A stretch of 64,000 bases of DNA from an uncultured Trichococcus sp. (GCF_963667775.1 NZ_OY764015.1:186001-250000), one strand, 5' to 3'. Counted from the first letter of the stretch, positions 1 through 7,962 are shown. Numbers and translations are program-made. The notes: generated by a model from the letters alone, not told the origin.

Positions 1-450
1 GTACAGGAGTTGATTGATCAGCGAAAAGAAATTGTGAATGCGTTCAATGAAAAGCAAGGCAAGTTGTTCCTGGCAGAGGATTTCTTCAGAACACGAATCA
101 AGCTGCAGGAAGAGAAGGTAAACCAGCTCTTTGAAATTACTAAGTTTGTGTTTTTCGGCCTAGATGGAACCGGTGAAGAAAAGGAAATGTGTAGCATCAC
201 TGTGAACGGTAGTGACTTCCACACCAATTTGAACAACGCAGCACGAATCAATGCAGGGCTTGATATCATCAACACGCTATCAAAAGCCTATGGGATTGCG
301 GCGCCGATCTTCATCGATAACGCCGAAGGGGTCAACAAGCTATTTGAAACACAATCACAGATGATCAGTTTGATAGTTTCCACTGATCCGGCATTTAAAG
401 TTGAATCAAAAATAATGGATGATGACGTTTTGAATATGGAGGTTATATAA
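1..450 (+). CDS. C-terminal part of a phage AAA/SbcC-like ATPase (cut by window edge)
   Basis: The frame is open from base 1, so this is the tail of a longer gene. The visible 149 residues carry a pattern typical of the C-terminus of phage SMC/RecN-like ATPases: a stretch around NAARINAGLDIINTL, followed by an 'IFIDNAEGVN' Walker-B/D-loop-like segment and a 'QMISLIVS' strand. Such proteins sit next to RecT or Erf in many Gram-positive phages and are thought to act in phage recombination. The function is inferred from family and position; the N-terminal Walker A motif is not visible. Confidence 0.6.
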   Translation, partial: VQELIDQRKEIVNAFNEKQGKLFLAEDFFRTRIKLQEEKVNQLFEITKFVFFGLDGTGEEKEMCSITVNGSDFHTNLNNAARINAGLDIINTLSKAYGIAAPIFIDNAEGVNKLFETQSQMISLIVSTDPAFKVESKIMDDDVLNMEVI

Positions 451-708
451 ATGGCAGACACAGTTGTTATAAAAGTGAAGTATACAGAACCAAGCGGATA
501 TGACTATGGTCGTAGAGAAATTTTAGAAATTGATGGCATTGAAGTTATGGAAGTTGGCCCTTTGTCGGAATGTCCTGAAGATGCAATTTTAGAACGCGAC
601 TTGATAGGGCCAAATGATTTTTCTAGATTGCTTGAAAATTTTATCAAACAGCATAACGGAAAAAAAGTGAAGTTCGAAACTGAAGAAATTAACGAGGAGG
701 AAGAATAA
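451..708 (+). CDS. Small acidic phage protein, unknown function
   Basis: 85 residues, acidic, ending in a run of glutamates. It starts one base after the upstream stop with an AGGAGG-like site (GGAGG) 8 bases before ATG, and lies 1 base before recT, so it is co-translated with the recombination genes. I recognise no domain. Position suggests an accessory of the recombination module, but nothing in the sequence proves this. Confidence 0.6.
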   Translation: MADTVVIKVKYTEPSGYDYGRREILEIDGIEVMEVGPLSECPEDAILERDLIGPNDFSRLLENFIKQHNGKKVKFETEEINEEEE

Positions 709-709
709 A

Positions 710-1765
710 ATGACAAATCAAGTAGCAACAGCATCCACATTCCAAACGAAACTGGCGAAGGTGAACAACACATACTTGCCGATGATCACGGACCAGCTGC
801 AAGGCAACGGCATGAACATGAGCAATTATCAAAAACAATGTGTGATGAGCGCCATTGCAGAAATCAACAACACGTTGGAGGCTCAGTCGTTAGCCATTAA
901 TTCGGTGGACCAGCAAACACTGACCCAAATCCTGCTTCAGGTCGCATCCCTTCAGCTGAACGCAACAGCGACACCACGCGAAGTTTATTTCCAGACACGC
1001 AAGAAAAAAGTTGGAAACGAATGGACCACGCAGCTTGAAATGGGAATCGAAGGCGACGGAAACGATAGCATCCTGTCACGTTTCGGCCGGGACGTTCAAA
1101 CGGTCCATAAATTTTGGGAAGTGCGAGAGAACGACAAATTCACGTATCCACGCATGAAGGGTTTGGAAATGACACCGCCTGAGTGGGAGCCGGCGGGAAC
1201 AGGTAAAGTGGTGCGCATCGTTTATCCAATCACCAAGGTGAATGGAGATGTTGAATATCTGATTGCAGAACGTGAAGATGTTGCCCGGAACCTAATTGCA
1301 CATATCAGCAACAGCATGATGAACGAAACCTTCGGCATTGCGGAAAGTCGGTACAAAGCGACCGATGCTCAAAAAACGCAGATCGATGCAAAAAAACGTG
1401 AACTGAAAGATCAACTGAAAGGAATGTCCTTGGAGGCAATCCTGGATGCACCGGAATTCGATAAATATATCAGTCCAGCCTGGAAAGAAGGGCAGTCGCG
1501 TGAAAGCATGATCGTCAGAAAGATGCGCAACAACCTCACGAAGAAGTATCCGAAGAACTTTGAAAATGCCTATGTTGCCATGACATACGAAGAAGCTACA
1601 AATGAAGATCTGAAACGACTGAAGAAGGATGTAACGGAGACGGCGAATGTCATTGAATTTGAAGATGTGATTGTCCACGACGAACCTGCAGCGCTTGATC
1701 AGCAGGATGAAACGAGAGAAGAACCAGTTCAAACTGAAGCATTTCCAGATGCAGATCCGTTTTGA
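710..1765 (+). CDS. recT: RecT-family single-strand annealing recombinase
   Basis: 351 residues. RecT/Bet proteins bind single-stranded DNA and anneal complementary strands during phage recombination. The central part (residues about 45-190) has the family pattern: a 'QLQGNG..MSNYQKQCVMSAI' helix, 'LQVASLQLNATATPREVYF', then a core leading to the TPPEWEP segment. The C-terminal 60 residues are acidic and probably flexible. The start ATG has a GAGGAGG site 7 bases upstream. The stop overlaps the TTG start of the next gene, so the two are translationally coupled. The usual RecT partner is an exonuclease; the upstream ATPase and downstream MBL protein take that neighbouring position here. Confidence 0.85.
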   Translation: MTNQVATASTFQTKLAKVNNTYLPMITDQLQGNGMNMSNYQKQCVMSAIAEINNTLEAQSLAINSVDQQTLTQILLQVASLQLNATATPREVYFQTRKKKVGNEWTTQLEMGIEGDGNDSILSRFGRDVQTVHKFWEVRENDKFTYPRMKGLEMTPPEWEPAGTGKVVRIVYPITKVNGDVEYLIAEREDVARNLIAHISNSMMNETFGIAESRYKATDAQKTQIDAKKRELKDQLKGMSLEAILDAPEFDKYISPAWKEGQSRESMIVRKMRNNLTKKYPKNFENAYVAMTYEEATNEDLKRLKKDVTETANVIEFEDVIVHDEPAALDQQDETREEPVQTEAFPDADPF

Positions 1766-2466
1766 TTGATATTAAAGTCTTTGGCTCCGGGAGTTCTGGG
1801 AATGGCTATCTGATCGATGATGGCCGTTCTCAAATCTTGATAGAATGTGGCGTTAAATTCGAACTGGTTAAACGCAAAATGAAGTTTGATCTATCAAAAG
1901 TGGCCGGAATGGTAATCAGCCATGAACACGGGGACCACAGCAAAGAAATTAAGAAAGTTTTGGGCACAACTGCAATTGATATTTATGCCAGCGCAGGTAC
2001 GCTAAACGCCTTGAACGTTCCGAAATTCAGGGCAAACGTTCTAAATATTGGCCAAAGCGTACAAATTGGCACCTGGACGGTTATTCCATTCGACGTCGTA
2101 CATGATGCAGCAGAGCCACTTGGTTTCATATTCGAAAATGCATCAAAAGAACGGCTGCTGTTCGTGACGGATACGCGGTTGCTGCACTATAAATTTAAAA
2201 ACATCACACACATGATGGTGGAAGCCAACTATTCCATGAAGATTCTGATTGAGAAGTATAGTCACGGCGACCTGGCCGATATGCTGAAGAATCGAATCAT
2301 TAGAAGCCATTTTGAATTCGAGAATTCGAAAAGTTTTATCATGCTTAACTCGAGCGACAAGCTGCAAGTCGTGTGGCTGCTGCATTTGTCCGATTCAAAT
2401 AGTGACGAAGAGTTATTCAAACGTGAGGTCCAGGAGTTAACCGGTGTTCCGGTCTATATAGCATAG
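1762..2466 (+). CDS. MBL-fold metallo-hydrolase, possible phage nuclease
   Basis: 234 residues of metallo-beta-lactamase fold. The N-terminus has the GSGSSGNGYLI strand typical of YycJ/WalJ-like MBL proteins, and the metal-binding motif is HEHGDHS (residues about 54-60). Later, VVHDAAEPLG and the aspartate in FVTDT fit the remaining ligand positions. YycJ-like members are 5' exonucleases, and phage copies commonly sit beside recT, so a DNA-end-processing role is reasonable. It starts at TTG overlapping the recT stop by 4 bases; no ATG with a better ribosome site is available in this frame. Confidence 0.75.
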   Translation: MIDIKVFGSGSSGNGYLIDDGRSQILIECGVKFELVKRKMKFDLSKVAGMVISHEHGDHSKEIKKVLGTTAIDIYASAGTLNALNVPKFRANVLNIGQSVQIGTWTVIPFDVVHDAAEPLGFIFENASKERLLFVTDTRLLHYKFKNITHMMVEANYSMKILIEKYSHGDLADMLKNRIIRSHFEFENSKSFIMLNSSDKLQVVWLLHLSDSNSDEELFKREVQELTGVPVYIA

Positions 2467-2480
2467 GAGGTGAAAGCGGA

Positions 2481-3383
2481 ATGGATATTGGTTATATAAA
2501 ACTTTACAGAAAGATAACTAATTCATTCGTTTGGACAAATCCGAATATGCTGAAGCTTTGGTTGCTCTGTTTGATGAAGGCTAGTCACAGTGGGAACAAG
2601 TTTTTATTTAACGGCCAGGAAGTTCACGTGTCAAGCGGTGAATTCGTCACCGGAGGCCACGCTATCGCAAAAGAATTCAACGAAGGAGTGTCGAGTGACA
2701 ATCAAGTTGTCGGGCGCACGTTATGGAGATGGCTCAAAAAATTTGAAAAAGAAGAAATGTTGTCAATCAAATCAACCACGAAATATAGCGTCATTACAAT
2801 AAAAAACTGGGATGAATATCAGGCGAATGACAATCAAGTGTCAAGCGGTCGTCAAGCGACTGTCAAGCCAGTGTCAACAATCAAGAATGAAAAGAATGAT
2901 AAGAATGATAAGAATATAAAAGATAATAGTCGCAAATCCGCAAAGCGGACTTACGACGAGGATTCAATTTATTATCAGTTGGCTGTCTTCCTGTTCGAGG
3001 AAATGAAAAAGAATAATCCGGAAGTGAAGCACCCTGACTTTGACAAGTGGGCTGATGAAGTTCGGAAGATGATCGAGCTGGATGGACGAAAAGAAGAACA
3101 AGTAAGAAACATGATTACCTGGTCACAATCAAATGACTTCTGGAAAGGGATCGTCCTGTCCACGAAGAAGCTCCGTGAAAAATATGACCAGATGAAAGTC
3201 CAGGCATTGCAACCCGTTAAGAAAAACGCTTGGCAACAGAACGCCAAAAAAGAGGGATTACCGGAGTGGGCGAATGCTACTAAATCAGAAACCAAAGAAA
3301 CACCATTGAGTCCGGAGCAGCAGAAAGTGCTAAATGAGCGGATCTCGAAATTAAAATCCACCGGCAAGGAGGCGGGTGTTTGA
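2481..3383 (+). CDS. Phage replisome organiser / replication initiator
   Basis: 300 residues. The N-terminal 120 residues match the phage replisome-organiser domain: 'GYIKLYRKITNSFVW', 'KLWLLCLMKA', and a winged-helix region with 'GRTLWRWLKKFEKEEML'. A Lys/Asn/Asp-rich linker (residues about 135-160) with imperfect KND repeats joins a helical C-terminal part that probably contacts a helicase loader. The linker coding region contains four 11-bp-phased direct repeats, a likely replication origin. The start has AGGAGG 9 bases upstream. No DnaC- or DnaB-like gene follows, so host loader use is possible. Confidence 0.75.
   Translation: MDIGYIKLYRKITNSFVWTNPNMLKLWLLCLMKASHSGNKFLFNGQEVHVSSGEFVTGGHAIAKEFNEGVSSDNQVVGRTLWRWLKKFEKEEMLSIKSTTKYSVITIKNWDEYQANDNQVSSGRQATVKPVSTIKNEKNDKNDKNIKDNSRKSAKRTYDEDSIYYQLAVFLFEEMKKNNPEVKHPDFDKWADEVRKMIELDGRKEEQVRNMITWSQSNDFWKGIVLSTKKLREKYDQMKVQALQPVKKNAWQQNAKKEGLPEWANATKSETKETPLSPEQQKVLNERISKLKSTGKEAGV
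2840..2883 (+). repeat. Four 11-bp-phased iterons inside the initiator gene; candidate phage origin
   Basis: GTCAAGCG occurs at 2840 and 2851, GTCAAGCC at 2862 and GTCAACAA at 2873, exactly 11 bases apart each time, so all sites face the same side of the helix. The 12-mer GTGTCAAGCGGT at 2838 also occurs at 2638, exactly 200 bases upstream in the same gene. Phage initiators of the lambda-O and replisome-organiser type often bind iterons within their own gene. That these repeats are the origin is inference. Confidence 0.5.
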
Positions 3384-3526
3384 AGATAATTTACTATTAC
3401 GTCGATGAAGTTGGAATGGAGCGCTTTTTCCTGGACCCGTTAACGGAACAGGAGTTAATCATAAATGGTTATCGGTTTTTGAGAAGCGAGAGATTGGAAA
3501 ATTATCCCTGGGAGGAATCATCATGA
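3380..3526 (+). CDS. Small phage protein (48 aa), unknown
   Basis: TTG start overlapping the stop of the initiator gene, with AAGGAGG 8 bases upstream; 48 residues beginning MKIIYYYVDEVG and ending in WEESS. The strong ribosome site and 4-base overlaps at both ends argue that it is expressed. No domain recognised. Confidence 0.55.
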   Translation: MKIIYYYVDEVGMERFFLDPLTEQELIINGYRFLRSERLENYPWEESS

Positions 3527-3654
3527 TTTTATTAATTGATGTGTCGAGAAACATGTCGGTCGGAATTTTCCCATCAACAAAAGAGGCGCTGCAGTATGCA
3601 AGAGAAGAAGGAATATCCAAAATGACATGGGAATTCGTGAAGGAGGGCAAATAA
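3523..3654 (+). CDS. Small phage protein (43 aa), unknown
   Basis: ATG start overlapping the previous stop (ATGA), with GGGAGG 8 bases upstream; 43 residues, starting MILLIDVSRNMSVG. The stop TAA shares its last A with the ATG of the next gene. It looks like part of a tight chain of co-translated small early genes. The sequence PSTKEALQYAREEG could be a small helical domain, but I recognise no family. Confidence 0.55.
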   Translation: MILLIDVSRNMSVGIFPSTKEALQYAREEGISKMTWEFVKEGK

Positions 3655-3881
3655 TGTTTGATAAATATGGACAACAGTTTGAATTCGGAGAAAGAAACAC
3701 TGGCTTTATCGAAGAAGCGACGAAAGTTTTTGAGAATTCGCCAGAACTATTAATCATCGGTTTTAATCCTGAAGGAGAGAACCAAGTGATGGTTGCCAGT
3801 AACATGAAAAGAGAAGTCGCGCTGCACATTGTTAATTCATTACAGAGCGCGCTACAAGTGGTGGATGCCGATGGAAATTAA
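3654..3881 (+). CDS. Small phage protein (75 aa), unknown
   Basis: 75 residues from the ATG at 3654, preferred over an upstream start at 3627 because GGAGG lies 8 bases before it and it overlaps the preceding stop by one base. The middle (IIGFNPEGENQVMVASNMKREVALHI) looks like a small alpha/beta domain found in many short phage proteins. Function unknown. Its 3' end overlaps rusA by 11 bases. Confidence 0.55.
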   Translation: MFDKYGQQFEFGERNTGFIEEATKVFENSPELLIIGFNPEGENQVMVASNMKREVALHIVNSLQSALQVVDADGN

Positions 3882-4305
3882 TATCACAGTGCCAGGTGAG
3901 CCGGTACCACAAGGCCGGCCAAAGTTTACAACAAAACCATTTGTAAGAGCATATGATCCACCGGAAAGCGCGGCGTACAAAAAACTGGTTGCACGGTATG
4001 CTATGCAGCACAAGCCAGCTGTATTACTTGATGGGCCGCTTGAAGTGAAGATATTGATATTTAAGCCCATGCTAAAAAGCTTCAGCAAGAAAAAATCAAA
4101 ACTTGCTGAAGCGATGTTACTAAGGCCGATAACTAAGCCTGATGCCGACAATTACGCCAAGGGCCCGATGGACGCACTTAAGGATATCATCTGGAAGGAC
4201 GATGGTCAGGTGGTTGATCTTTTGGCCAGAAAATTTTATTCGGAAAATCCGCGCATTGAAATCACGGTGCGGACGATAGACGATCAACAGATTGAATTGA
4301 TATAG
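3871..4305 (+). CDS. rusA: RusA-family Holliday junction resolvase
   Basis: 144 residues. RusA cleaves four-way DNA junctions and resolves phage recombination intermediates before packaging. The N-terminus 'VPGEPVPQGRPKF' and the 'PITKPDADNYAKGPMDALKDIIWKDDGQVVDL' region hold the conserved acidic residues of the family (KPDxDN, DDxQV). I chose ATG 3871, where the family begins, over an upstream in-frame start at 3829 that would add 14 unrelated residues. It fits functionally with RecT upstream. Confidence 0.85.
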   Translation: MEINITVPGEPVPQGRPKFTTKPFVRAYDPPESAAYKKLVARYAMQHKPAVLLDGPLEVKILIFKPMLKSFSKKKSKLAEAMLLRPITKPDADNYAKGPMDALKDIIWKDDGQVVDLLARKFYSENPRIEITVRTIDDQQIELI

Positions 4306-4317
4306 GGGGAAATGAAG

Positions 4318-4926
4318 ATGGAAATGATAGTGAAAATAGAACTAAACGAATTATTTGAAGATATGTTGAGCGAGGTAGAAACAGAAGGTGAATATGGATA
4401 TGTATACGTTCCGGAACCTGGCGTGGAAAATCGCATAAAAGAAAAAGTGATAAGCGAATTGATGGGAAATTTAGCTTCTAAATTAAAAAATTCTTTGGGA
4501 ACGGATCTTGAAAAAAAGATGAAAGACACGTTGGATGAAAAAATAGAAACGGAACTGAAGCCGCAGGTTGATAGCTATTTAAAAGAATTTCTTAATACAA
4601 AACGCGTTGTAATTAATAGCACGTGGAAAGATCCACAAGAGTATTCAACGCTTGAATATATAGGGTTGCAAGTAGATAAAATGCTGAATGAGCAAGTGGA
4701 AATTGATCGTTACGACCGGAAGAAAGATACACGTATTAATTATTTGTTGGATTCTATGGTTAAAAAAATTGTTGAAGAAAAGTTTGAAAAAATCAAAGTT
4801 GAGCAAACCAAAAAAATTACCAAGGCATTGGAAAATGCAATAGCAAGCCAGGCGAAAGATAGTGTCTTAAAAGGTTTGGACTTAGAAAAAATAGCAAGTG
4901 CAGCATTAGAAACGGAGGAAAAATAA
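4318..4926 (+). CDS. Helical, highly charged phage protein, unknown
   Basis: About 202 residues, lysine- and glutamate-rich, with long predicted helices over most of its length (for example KLKNSLGTDLEKKMKD and VEEKFEKIKVEQTKK), suggesting coiled coil. The start at 4318 is preferred over 4312 because the AGGGGG site is only 2-3 bases from the latter. Its base composition is AT-richer than that of rusA. No family recognised. Confidence 0.5.
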   Translation: MEMIVKIELNELFEDMLSEVETEGEYGYVYVPEPGVENRIKEKVISELMGNLASKLKNSLGTDLEKKMKDTLDEKIETELKPQVDSYLKEFLNTKRVVINSTWKDPQEYSTLEYIGLQVDKMLNEQVEIDRYDRKKDTRINYLLDSMVKKIVEEKFEKIKVEQTKKITKALENAIASQAKDSVLKGLDLEKIASAALETEEK

Positions 4927-4927
4927 C

Positions 4928-5473
4928 ATGACAAAAACAGTAGAATTCAGACCAACAATCAAGGCAGTTAAGATGAACAAGGGAGGTAAGCAAGAAGTAG
5001 TGCTTTCCATCGATAACGGATCCCTGGGCGGTAAATTTGAAAGCCTGTCGCAGCTGATCGGAGAAGCTGTGAACGTGGTGATCCAGCCAAGCGTGATTTC
5101 CTACCGCATTCCATATGATCGTGAAACTGGGGAACCGCAATTGAAATATGTTTTGGATCAAAATGGAATGGTAACTGAAGTAAAAGAAGAGCAATTAGCC
5201 CTGGATGAACTTGGGCCAAACACATCATATAAAAATTTCTTAATTGAAATGGGGGATGTGGACAATTATATTAAAGCCACGAATTCGCTCACGTTGCCAC
5301 CACATATCGAATTAAATCCGCGCGAAATCCTCTTCATGTTGGATGATGGAAACAGTTATGAAGAGATCGCAGAGGACTTAGACGTGAAGGAAGCGGCTGT
5401 AATATCTGAACTTGAAAAAGCACGCCTACACTTTGCGCCGTTTGCATCCGCTTGGTTATCTGGGAAAGAGTAG
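4928..5473 (+). CDS. Phage protein, unknown (181 aa)
   Basis: 181 residues starting 'MTKTVEFRPTIKAVKM', with GGAGG 8 bases before ATG. The N-terminal half looks beta-rich. The C-terminal third contains 'LFMLDDGNSYEEIAEDLDVKEAAVISELEKAR', which reads as a small helix-turn-helix resembling sigma region 4 or CENP-B-type HTH. A DNA-binding role is plausible but not established. Confidence 0.5.
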   Translation: MTKTVEFRPTIKAVKMNKGGKQEVVLSIDNGSLGGKFESLSQLIGEAVNVVIQPSVISYRIPYDRETGEPQLKYVLDQNGMVTEVKEEQLALDELGPNTSYKNFLIEMGDVDNYIKATNSLTLPPHIELNPREILFMLDDGNSYEEIAEDLDVKEAAVISELEKARLHFAPFASAWLSGKE

Positions 5474-5482
5474 GTAAATCAA

Positions 5483-5803
5483 ATGGCGCTATCGAAAGAG
5501 CTACTTGATCATATTTCCGAGCTTGAAAAAATCAAAAATTGGGAGAAATTACCCAAGGATGATCCACGAATTACTAAGCTTCAGGAACTATCAAAAGCTT
5601 CGGAAACAAAGAAGCCGACACCTAAAAACGGCAAGAGGGTTGTTGTTTTTAAGAAAGGCAAATTTGTCCAGGCATTCGGCAGTGCAGCAGAAGCAGCAGA
5701 TGCATTAGGTATGAAAGCTGATGCGGTCCAGACCATAGCAAGAGGCGAGAGAAGACTGCCAAAAGGCTTTAGAATCGAATACATAGAAAGCGAGGTGCAC
5801 TAA
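5483..5803 (+). CDS. Small protein with NUMOD-like DNA-binding repeat
   Basis: 106 residues. The C-terminal half (residues about 50-102) reads KKGKFVQAFGSAAEAADALGMKADAV then a segment ending in GFRIEY. This is the pattern of NUMOD-type helix-turn-helix modules found at the C-terminus of homing endonucleases: an 'F.S..EAA..LG' helix, a recognition helix, then 'G.rieY'. No nuclease domain (GIY-YIG or HNH) is attached, so it is either a stand-alone DNA-binding protein or a remnant. It has only a weak ribosome site and follows the previous gene by 9 bases. Confidence 0.55.
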   Translation: MALSKELLDHISELEKIKNWEKLPKDDPRITKLQELSKASETKKPTPKNGKRVVVFKKGKFVQAFGSAAEAADALGMKADAVQTIARGERRLPKGFRIEYIESEVH

Positions 5804-5805
5804 TC

Positions 5806-6012
5806 TTGGACGATGAGAAAGGAATGTTTCAATATGTGGCACGATATAAAGATGGTACTCACATGTACTTATATTTTTATAATCGCTTGGGTGAGGATGT
5901 GTTGAACAACGCTAAAAATGGTTGGATAGAAGATAACGCAGATCAATTTGTGAACGTGAATATGTGTAAAGAAATCCGATTGAAGCGTGAGCCGGAAGGG
6001 ACAACTGAATGA
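5806..6012 (+). CDS. Small phage protein (68 aa), unknown
   Basis: TTG start with GAGGTG 9 bases upstream; 68 residues, beginning MDDEKGMFQYVARYKDG. It overlaps the next short ORF by 4 bases (ATGA). No domain recognised. Confidence 0.5.
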   Translation: MDDEKGMFQYVARYKDGTHMYLYFYNRLGEDVLNNAKNGWIEDNADQFVNVNMCKEIRLKREPEGTTE

Positions 6013-6137
6013 AGTGGCGCGAGTTTATAACACATTTTCTGATCGTGCTGTTCGCTATAATGATAGCCACGTTGGCGATTGCACTGAATGCAGCGGCTTG
6101 GTATATGATGTTCAGGTTTTTTAATCAGTTCTTTTAA
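6009..6137 (+). CDS. Single-pass membrane mini-protein (42 aa)
   Basis: Starts at the ATG of an ATGA overlap. 42 residues: a short basic N-terminus (MKWREF), one hydrophobic segment of about 28 residues (FLIVLFAIMIATLAIALNAA and onward), and a short polar end with FRFFNQFF. Translational coupling supports expression. Function unknown; single-pass proteins like this occur in the early regions of many phages. Confidence 0.45.
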   Translation: MKWREFITHFLIVLFAIMIATLAIALNAAAWYMMFRFFNQFF

Positions 6138-6149
6138 GGAGGTAGTTGC

Positions 6150-6647
6150 ATGAATAGCATAAACATGATTGGCAATCTAGGACGAGATCCACAACTGAAC
6201 GCAGCTGGAACGATGGTCAGTTTCAGTATCGCGGTAAAGAGGCCATTCAAAGATAAACAAACCGGGGAATACATATCTGACTGGTTTAATTGCAAAGCGT
6301 TTAATAAAACGGCTGAACTGATTCATAAGCATTTCTTCAAGGGGTCGCAGATTGCTTTCTCCGGACGTCTTCAGAATAATCATTACGAGAAGGACGGCCA
6401 GAAGATCCGACAAGAAGAAATCGTGATTGATAGCATCACCTTTATTTCGCAAAAAAACGACGTTAGCGGAGGTTTCGATAACGAACGGGTAAATAATCAA
6501 AGTTCAAATTCAAATCAAAATAACGGCACAAATGGAAGCTACGGGTCAAATCAGAAGCAAAGTGGATTCAACGATTTCAATTCTACTCCTGATCCATTCA
6601 CGAATGCGGAACCGTATGACATAGATGATGATGATCTTCCTTTCTGA
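6150..6647 (+). CDS. ssb: Single-stranded DNA-binding protein
   Basis: 165 residues. An OB-fold occupies residues 1-105, with the family signatures 'MNSINMIGNLGRDPQL', 'SFSIAVKRPF' and 'DWFNCKAFNKTAELI'. A Gly/Asn/Gln/Ser-rich linker follows, and then the acidic C-terminal tip DDDDLPF that docks SSB partners. It has AAGGAGG 7 bases before ATG. The phage copy protects replication intermediates and works with RecT. Confidence 0.95.
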   Translation: MNSINMIGNLGRDPQLNAAGTMVSFSIAVKRPFKDKQTGEYISDWFNCKAFNKTAELIHKHFFKGSQIAFSGRLQNNHYEKDGQKIRQEEIVIDSITFISQKNDVSGGFDNERVNNQSSNSNQNNGTNGSYGSNQKQSGFNDFNSTPDPFTNAEPYDIDDDDLPF

Positions 6648-6664
6648 TACCTGACATTTGAAGG

Positions 6665-7072
6665 GTGGTGGTCGTCATCAGGTATCAATGGCTGCAGGAA
6701 TATCAGAAGTTGGATGAAGAAATAGAAATCCTAAAGTGGAAAATAAGAAAGTCAGAGATGGAACTGGAGAGATGGTACGACCCTAGAGACTTGGGAAAAG
6801 TCAAAATAACCAATGAATCCATTGCTTCCCACCTGGAAGAGAATATCAAACGAGACCAGGCCTTTCTCGGTGAGAAGGAACTGGCAATGGAAGCCTTGAT
6901 GATTATGATTGAACGCTTCAAGGGTCTGGACAATCAGATACTGAAGATGAAATACATAGATGGTATGACTCTGGATTCTATTGCAGATGAATTGAAGTAC
7001 AGCAATAGCTATATTTACAAGAAGCATGCTGAAGTAGTAAGAACAATCAAATTTGTAGAATCACTTAATTAA
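6665..7072 (+). CDS. Phage late transcription regulator-like protein (sigma region-4 HTH)
   Basis: About 135 residues, start uncertain (two tandem GTG codons at 6665 and 6668, with a weak AAGG site very close by). The N-terminal 80 residues form a coiled coil (KLDEEIEILKWKIRKSEMELE). The C-terminus 'ILKMKYIDGMTLDSIADELKYSNSYIYKKHAEVVRTI' is a sigma-70 region-4-type HTH. Proteins of this shape (ArpU- and DUF1492-like) stand just before the packaging genes in Gram-positive phages and control late transcription. Here a terminator follows and the packaging module begins, in line with that role. Confidence 0.65.
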   Translation: MVVVIRYQWLQEYQKLDEEIEILKWKIRKSEMELERWYDPRDLGKVKITNESIASHLEENIKRDQAFLGEKELAMEALMIMIERFKGLDNQILKMKYIDGMTLDSIADELKYSNSYIYKKHAEVVRTIKFVESLN

Positions 7073-7149
7073 CACTTTTTTGACACCCAATTGATTGAAT
7101 GGGAATCTTTACTATTCCGGTTTATAGTAATAACATAACAAATCGACGA

Positions 7150-7180
7150 AAGAGCAGCTGCTGATGTGGTTGCTCTTTTT
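7150..7180 (+). terminator. Intrinsic terminator between early and late regions
   Basis: AAGAGCA (7150-7156) pairs with TGCTCTT (7171-7177), followed by further T residues. It separates the early operon from the packaging genes. Just upstream, at 7109-7130, TTACTAT and ATAGTAA form an inverted repeat that could be a binding site for the late regulator. Confidence 0.6.
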
Positions 7181-7223
7181 CTTGTGTTTGTGAGAATTGA
7201 ATATTTTAAAGGAGTGTTGGCTG

Positions 7224-7418
7224 ATGGTTCAAGATTTGCAGAGCGTTCATGATGATGTTCAGTATTTGATTAGAGAATTACAGGAAGCAGCAACTCATTT
7301 AGAAAGGGCGTTGTACATGCGGAACAGGCTCAAGACGAAGTTTCGTTCCGTTGATCAGATGATGGACGCGGTTGTTCAGGATTACAAGACGCACGAGAAA
7401 CCAGGAGAAGGGAGCTGA
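7224..7418 (+). CDS. Small helical phage protein (64 aa), unknown
   Basis: 64 residues from ATG 7224, chosen because AAAGGAG lies 9 bases upstream; an in-frame upstream start at 7197 lacks a site. Mostly helical (DVQYLIRELQEAATHLERAL). It lies between the terminator and the HNH gene. No family recognised. Confidence 0.5.
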   Translation: MVQDLQSVHDDVQYLIRELQEAATHLERALYMRNRLKTKFRSVDQMMDAVVQDYKTHEKPGEGS

Positions 7419-7479
7419 TCTAACGTCTTCCAAGCTATCGGAAAGATAGCAACAGCAAAGGAGTTGATGGCAATCGCAT

Positions 7480-7797
7480 ATGGACTACAGCACTTTAGCC
7501 AAGCGCAGAGTATTCTATGCATCCAAAGCCTGGCGAGAGACGAGGGTATGGATCCTCAAGCGTGACAACTATGAGTGCCAAGAATGCAAGAGGCAAGGCA
7601 GAGTATTTGTATCGGACATGAAGCCAGACAAGCAGAAGACATTGGACGTCGACCATATCAAAAGCCTGGAAGAATATCCGGAGCTTGCGTTGGTCCATTC
7701 AAACTTGGAAACACTTTGCATCAGATGTCACAACAAGAAGGAAGGGCGCTTCTTCCAAAAGAAGCCAAATAAATGGGCTCACGATGAATGTTGGTGA
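7480..7797 (+). CDS. Phage HNH endonuclease of the packaging module
   Basis: 105 residues. Two CxxC pairs (CQECKRQGR and CIRCHNKK) frame the HNH core 'LDVDHIKSLEEYPELALVHSNLETLC', with His in DVDH, Asn in SNLETL and His in RCHN. HNH proteins next to terminase in HK97-type phages stimulate terminase cleavage at cos. The gene directly precedes the small terminase subunit and a GC-rich non-coding stretch, which supports this role. Confidence 0.9.
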   Translation: MDYSTLAKRRVFYASKAWRETRVWILKRDNYECQECKRQGRVFVSDMKPDKQKTLDVDHIKSLEEYPELALVHSNLETLCIRCHNKKEGRFFQKKPNKWAHDECW

Positions 7798-7859
7798 AAT
7801 TCACGGGAATATTTCTGATCAGTAACACCCCCCGGTCGAAATAAATCGGGGTTTTAGCA

Positions 7860-7935
7860 AATATGGAAAAACGGTGCATAGGGTCAACTTCGCGACTGCG
7901 CCATCGTGACGGGACCCCCTCCCCCCCTAGGCTTC
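7860..7935 (+). other. Candidate cos region (GC-rich stretch before terminase)
   Basis: The 165-base gap between the HNH and small terminase genes holds no ORF that I trust. It contains a C-tract, with GGGACCCCCT followed by CCCCCCTAGG at 7912-7930, preceded by 'gcgactgcgccatcgtgac'. HNH-containing phages of this type are usually cos phages with the cos site in exactly this gap. The exact nick cannot be read from sequence alone. Confidence 0.35.
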
Positions 7936-7962
7936 AGCTACAAAATGAAAGGAGTTGATGTG

